Assembly: GCA_948474755.1 (NCBI GenBank)
Contig: CAOLHI010001814.1
Span: 289,647-353,646, forward strand
Reading direction: 5' to 3'
DNA: 64,000 nt
Origin: Ctenosaura bakeri
Taxonomy: Eukaryota; Chordata; Lepidosauria; Squamata; Iguanidae
Shown piece by piece: positions 60,301 through 64,000 of this stretch (position 1 is the stretch's first letter; the number at the start of each line of letters is the position of its first letter). Below the pieces are notes generated by a model. That model ran no database searches, was not told the DNA's origin, and saw nothing but the letters and a program-made list of their open reading frames with translations. A program made the position numbers and the translations under genes.

Positions 60301-63300
60301 GGAAAAACAGACTGAAGCTGAATCCAGATAAGACGGAGGTACTTGCTGTTAGGGGCCCCAGCCCAGGTATAGAGGTTTGTCAACCAGTTCTAGACGGGGT
60401 CACACTTCCCCTGAAAGACTGTGTCCGCAGCTTGGGAGTGCTCCTGGACTCGCCGCTTCAGATGACAGCTCAAATTGATGCGGCAGCCAGGAGTGCCTGC
60501 TATCAGCTTCGGCTGATACGCCAGCTGCGCCCCTTCCTGGACTTGGAACACCTAAAAACAGTGGTACATGCGCTGGTAACTTCACGGCTTGACTTCTGTA
60601 ATGCGCTCTACATAGGGCTACCCATGTGCTTAGTCCGGAAACTTCAATTAATTCAGAATATGGCAGCCAGGTTGGTCACCGGAACATCTAAAAGTGACCA
60701 CATAACACCAATTCTGAAGTCTTTACACTGGCTGCCTATTCGTTTCCGGGCACAGTACAAGGTGTTGGTTTTTACCTTTAAAGCCCTTCATGGCTTGGGG
60801 CCAGCCTACCTGCGGGATCGCCTTCTCCCATACAATCCGCCCCGCACACTAAGGTCCTCTGGGAGGAATTTACTGCAGCCAATCAGAACTAGGTTGGCTG
60901 CGGTTACCCAGAGGACCTTTTCTTCTGTCACTCCCAAGTTATGGAATGTCCTGACGGAGGAGACCCGGCACATTACCAGTCTTGACTGCTTTAAAAAAGC
61001 AGTCAAGACCGTTCTCTTCCGACAGGCCTTCCCAGATTAGTGTTCCACCGCCTCTCATCATTGTCTTCTGTGTTAATCTTGTTTTTAATTTGTTTTAATT
61101 AACTAATATGTTTTAGGGGGATAGAAGGGTTGGAGGGTGGGGAGGATAGGGTGCGTTTTAATGTTTTAATGTTTTTATATATTTTTGTAATGCCGCCTCG
61201 ATCCATTGGGAGAGGCGGGATAGAAATAAATTTTATTATTATTATTATTATTATTACTTATAGTGACTTGTTATCAAGGCTGTAAGCCTATTTTTTTCCC
61301 CAGGAGAATCAACCTCAAATTTAGCAGCTACCAAGGGCCAGATCAGAAAATAGAAATGAGCTGTAATTCATAATAGCATTAGGATCAAACAAAACATGAT
61401 GTCCAACAGTGAGAGGTTGTACCAAAAGCCAACCCCACTTCAATGGGTATCCCTGTATTAGACGGTAAACTAAGCCATTATATGATAGAGGTATTCATCC
61501 AAGACCCTGAAATGAGATAATAGGGGAAAGGGCCCAGAAATGATAGGGTTGATTTTCAAGAGCTCATCTAATATCAACTTCTACCATAGGTAATGATCAA
61601 CTGAATTGACTCTAGTGTTGACTCTAGTACAAATGAGAAAGCAATATTTTCTCACTCTCTAATGCGCTCAGTGAAGCCTCCCAAAATATGGCATCCCTTC
61701 CTTAAGATACTTTTTCTCTCTGTGCCTGCCTTGTAGGCTGCAACAGCATATTTTGGCAGACCCAAAGTGAAGCAACATAATTTCCAGTTGCCATTTATGT
61801 CAACTTGGGGCCAATTCTTTTTTTTTCTTTGCTGTGATTTTGGAAGGTTGGGGAGAAAATCTGGAGGGTTAGAGGAAGCTCACTTGTGCAATTTTTGGCT
61901 AAAAAATCAATTCAAAATTGGCCCACAAAATCAAAAAATTGGGGGTGGTCTGTTGGCTTTCAGGGGCTGTGAGGGGTGCTTCGGGAGCTGCACTTCAGGA
62001 GTCCAAACAGCTGTGTGTAACCCATGGGCTTCACTTTGCCCATCTCTGGTTGAAAGGGAGTAGAATGGGGGAGGAATGTGCAAATAAATGCACATAGAAA
62101 GAGAAGTTATTTCCTTGTGAATTTTGGACCTACTTTTAAAAAAGTGTGTTGTTGAGCAAGAAAAAGTCAGAAAAATATAAGAAACTCACTGTGTCCTAAA
62201 TGGTCCCATTTGGTCATCCCTTACCCTATGCACTAGAGTTGATGACTCCAGTCAATTGCCACCAGCCTTTTTCCTTGGTCTTAGCAGTTTAATTGGAGAG
62301 CATGGAAATTATAAACAATATTTGCCATTCGATCACTCCACCAGTACAGGCAGATAACCCATTGTTGCTATATTTTTCCAGAATGCTGAAATGTTTTCCT
62401 CTTTCATTTATGAATAGACACGGCCCCTCTCACTGTGTAATGACAATTGCCACCCAGGGTATAGAAGGGCAAAGAAGGAAGGGAAGCCATCCTGTTGTTA
62501 TGATTGCCTTCCATGTCCACAAGGAGAGATTTCCAACCAAACAGGTAGGAGATAACAGGTTTGACCCAGCAATTTAGGACAAAAGAAATCAAATCAAATT
62601 TTACTTGCATCAAGCCTGTGACCATTGCAGTTATAACAAACGAGTGTGTACCAGCAGAAATGAGCATATCTAGGGCACTAAAGCAGATATAAACAGTATA
62701 GCCAAAGGGCCTTAATATGCATATAAGAACCTTAAAATATGCAGAGATAAAGTGGTGGGGAGGGAGAGGGAGGAAGGGCTAGCAATTCAAGTCTTGTCTG
62801 TAGCCCTTATGTTAGCAGTGAGTGCTAAAAAAATTCCTGTTTTTAATTGTGACCATAGGAGGTGATCCTCACGAGATCATACAGATAGCCATTTCCATAC
62901 ATTGCCTAAAGCACCTGTAGCTTCTGTTGCTTAACACATATTGTTACCATGAGCATGAGTATAAAAATTTGGATGGGAAAAATGTATAGCAGCAAGTGCA
63001 GACAAGATGGAATTAGCAATAACTTCAACGTTGTACTGTGGAGATGAAAGAAGCCTTATAAATGCCAGCTGTTTGGGTGTTTTTACAGTTTCTGACCAGG
63101 GAGTGGAGATTCATTAACTACCTACCCTCCACAACAGTACACAAAATATGAATGTTAGCAAGGAGGCTGACTTCCCATGTGCAGGTTCATTGAAGTCTCT
63201 TTTCTCCAGATATTTGCATTATGAACGTGTATTTGAGAGAGTGGGACAAGCCATAAACCAGCACTTCCTCTGACAATGCTGTAACTCAGATTCCACTGGT

Positions 63301-64000
63301 GGTCAAGATTCCCTCAGTCACTAATGCTCTTAGACACAGGGATATATGGGACCATGCTTGTCCAAAGTATCTCCCAAGGAATGATTCTGATTCAGATTCT
63401 TCCAAGCCTTGTTAAAATAATGTTAATTTGAACCTTGCTTTCTAGGAATGCTCACCACAGAAGAACCAATCAGTGCCAGCTAAATTCACTTCTATTTTTT
63501 CCAGACATGGATGGCTGCATTCATTGTCAAGAGGGCTATTTTCCAAGCAAAAAACAAGATATTTGCAATCCAAAAGTTGTAATCTTCTTATCTTATGATG
63601 AACCATTGGGGAGAGGTTTGGTGATTGCTGCTGTCGTCCTCTCTTTCACTGCCGCTTTGGTGTTAGTGACTTTTATGAAGTACCATAACACACCCATCGT
63701 GAAAGCGAACAATCAGATCCTCTCCTATGTCCTCCTCATCTCCCTCCTGCTCTCTTTCCTCTGCATTTTGCTGTTCATTGGCCAACCTCAGAAGATGACA
63801 TGTCTCCTCCGACAAACAGTTTTTGGAATTGTCTTCTCAGTAGTTCTTTCTTGCTTGATGGCCAAAACCATCACAGTTGTTGTAGCCTTTATGGCTAATA
63901 AGCCAGGATCCAAGATGACAAAATGGGTGGGGAAAAGGCTGGCAACATCCATTGTTCTTTTGTGCTCCCTGATTCAAGCCATTATCTGTACACTCTGGTT
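54046..64000 (+). CDS. Vomeronasal type-2 receptor, unit F (divergent, truncated by the window edge)
   Basis: Exons are 54046-54302, 55204-55495, 56128-56985, 58625-58852, 62418-62544 and 63505 to at least 64000. All are open with agreeing phases. Residues 1 to about 33 hold the signal peptide ([18 protein letters not shown]); the flytrap covers exons 1-4 with [13 protein letters not shown] and [16 protein letters not shown]; exon 5 is the linker ([17 protein letters not shown]); exon 6 begins [13 protein letters not shown] and reaches TM4 ([17 protein letters not shown]) at the edge. Exon 1 is 42 nt longer and exon 3 is 3 nt shorter than in B and C. Intron 4 starts with GC, not GT. Introns carry an L2-like LINE, a LINE endonuclease fragment and MITEs. 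It looks functional as far as visible and represents a different V2R branch from units A-E. Confidence 0.9.
54453..54654. mobile_element. Palindromic MITE, copy 5
   Basis: This is the best preserved copy: GGCCATTTCCACACTACACT and the mirrored AGTGTAGTGTGGAAATGGCC are perfect 20-bp inverted ends. It lies in intron 1 of unit F. Confidence 0.85.
55204..55495 (+). CDS. V2R unit F exon 2
   Basis: It follows TTACAG and reads [20 protein letters not shown] to RIYKVAQ, ending at CAA|GTAAGA. It has the 292-nt length of the other units. Confidence 0.9.
55750..56045 (+). mobile_element. Probable LINE 3' fragment
   Basis: GGAACTGCCTTCCTAGCGAG and the following frame pieces ([17 protein letters not shown], read across a frame change) resemble the C-terminus of vertebrate LINE ORF2 proteins. 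It is short and decayed and lies in intron 2 of unit F. Confidence 0.35.
56128..56985 (+). CDS. V2R unit F exon 3
   Basis: These 286 codons run from [12 protein letters not shown] after TTTCAG to NPWQ at CAG|GTAATG. Conserved parts include [31 protein letters not shown] and [20 protein letters not shown]. Confidence 0.92.
57183..57396. mobile_element. Diverged MITE related to the palindromic family
   Basis: TGTATGATTCCACTTTAACT near the left end and AATTAAAGTGGAATCAGAGT near the right end are inverted, and the centre has CAGGGAGGGGCATTTAGAAC like the other copies. Its ends differ from GGCCATTTCC. Confidence 0.45.
57550..58120 (-). mobile_element. LINE endonuclease fragment between 59-bp direct repeats
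   Basis: The minus-strand frame 57655-58020 (121 codons) contains VNIYVPP and [11 protein letters not shown], hallmarks of the LINE apurinic-type endonuclease domain. It starts and ends inside the domain and has no reverse transcriptase. The same 59 bases occur at 57550-57608 and 58062-58120 in direct orientation on either side. Either this is an unusually long target duplication or a tandem rearrangement. It lies in intron 3 of unit F. Confidence 0.65.
58625..58852 (+). CDS. V2R unit F exon 4, with GC splice donor
   Basis: After CACTTAG it reads [32 protein letters not shown] and ends STFNQ. The 228-nt length matches all other units. The donor is CAG|GCAAGG, where B and C have CAG|GTAAAG or GTAAGG. 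The open frame starting at 58662 is a shadow in another frame. Confidence 0.9.
59440..61258 (+). mobile_element. L2-like LINE (CR1/L2 clade), 5'-truncated
   Basis: A long open frame to the TAG ending at 61040 encodes most of a reverse transcriptase: [30 protein letters not shown] motif, [37 protein letters not shown] and the catalytic YADD at 60192-60203. After the stop comes a 3' tail with GGGAGAGGCGGGATAGAAAT and a terminal (TTA)n at about 61230-61257. The endonuclease domain is missing. The frame shows little decay, so the copy is fairly young. It lies in intron 4 of unit F, same strand. Confidence 0.88.
61259..62417 (+). other. Rest of unit F intron 4; no feature seen
   Basis: No recognisable gene or named repeat. 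The 98-codon frame at 61767 begins in ordinary intronic sequence and resembles nothing I know. Confidence 0.4.
62418..62544 (+). CDS. V2R unit F exon 5 (cysteine-rich linker)
   Basis: After GAATAG it reads [20 protein letters not shown] and [18 protein letters not shown], ending in phase 1 at ACA G|GTAGGA. It lies in a different frame from the open frame at 62293, which is a shadow. Confidence 0.9.
63505..64000 (+). CDS. V2R unit F exon 6 (7TM), partial
   Basis: After TTTCCAG it reads [19 protein letters not shown], then YDEPLG and helices TM1-TM4, including [20 protein letters not shown] and [20 protein letters not shown]. It is open to the window edge, and TM5 onward is outside. Confidence 0.92.

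Noticed and set aside
59310..61040. Reverse transcriptase frame as a host gene
   Set aside because: Motif order and the 3' tail with (TTA)n identify an L2-like LINE; the frame's first codons before about 59440 are flanking intron.

Overview
The window looks like nuclear DNA of a squamate reptile (lizard or snake). It holds a same-strand tandem array of vomeronasal type-2 receptor genes (V2R, class C GPCRs) separated by AT-rich non-coding DNA. That DNA is full of repeats I recognise as squamate or amniote types: a tRNA-derived ACA-type SINE, CR1, L1 and L2-like LINEs, palindromic MITEs, solo LTRs and a SPIN-type hAT element. I cannot name the species.

There are six V2R units, all on the + strand. 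Unit A (1-5513) is a remnant: an L1 replaces exon 1, and intron-1 sequence runs straight into the second half of the 7TM exon. Unit B (9309-16868) and unit C (21220-32327) each have six exons (215, 292, 861, 228, 127 and 902 nt), consensus splice sites and a continuous 874-residue reading frame, so both look functional. Unit D (33449-43648) has the same layout and long open exons. It carries a 1-nt insertion in exon 3 and has lost the usual acceptor AG of exons 4 and 6, so it is probably a recent pseudogene. Unit E (about 47704-47893) is only the tail of a 7TM exon. Unit F (54046 to beyond 64000) is a more divergent V2R that looks intact as far as it is visible; its 7TM exon runs off the right edge.

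Each full gene has the same design: signal peptide in exon 1, venus-flytrap ligand-binding domain over exons 1-4, cysteine-rich linker in exon 5 and the start of exon 6, then seven transmembrane helices and a short tail ending RPKN. Receptors of this family detect peptide or protein chemosignals in vomeronasal neurons. The products work as alternative receptors, not as a pathway.

Units A-D also share non-coding flanks: blocks starting near 1, 7372, 19490 and 33005, with matching introns and 3' flanks. This shows duplication of units of roughly 12-13 kb. Because the copies align by eye, many insertions can be dated relative to the duplications by finding the empty site in a paralogue. The D and E 3' flanks are also duplicated. 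The most unusual non-receptor feature is a SPIN-like hAT transposon (46800-47483) whose interior is a foreign GC-rich segment with a consensus splice donor. Repeat edges are read by eye and are approximate unless a target-site duplication is given.
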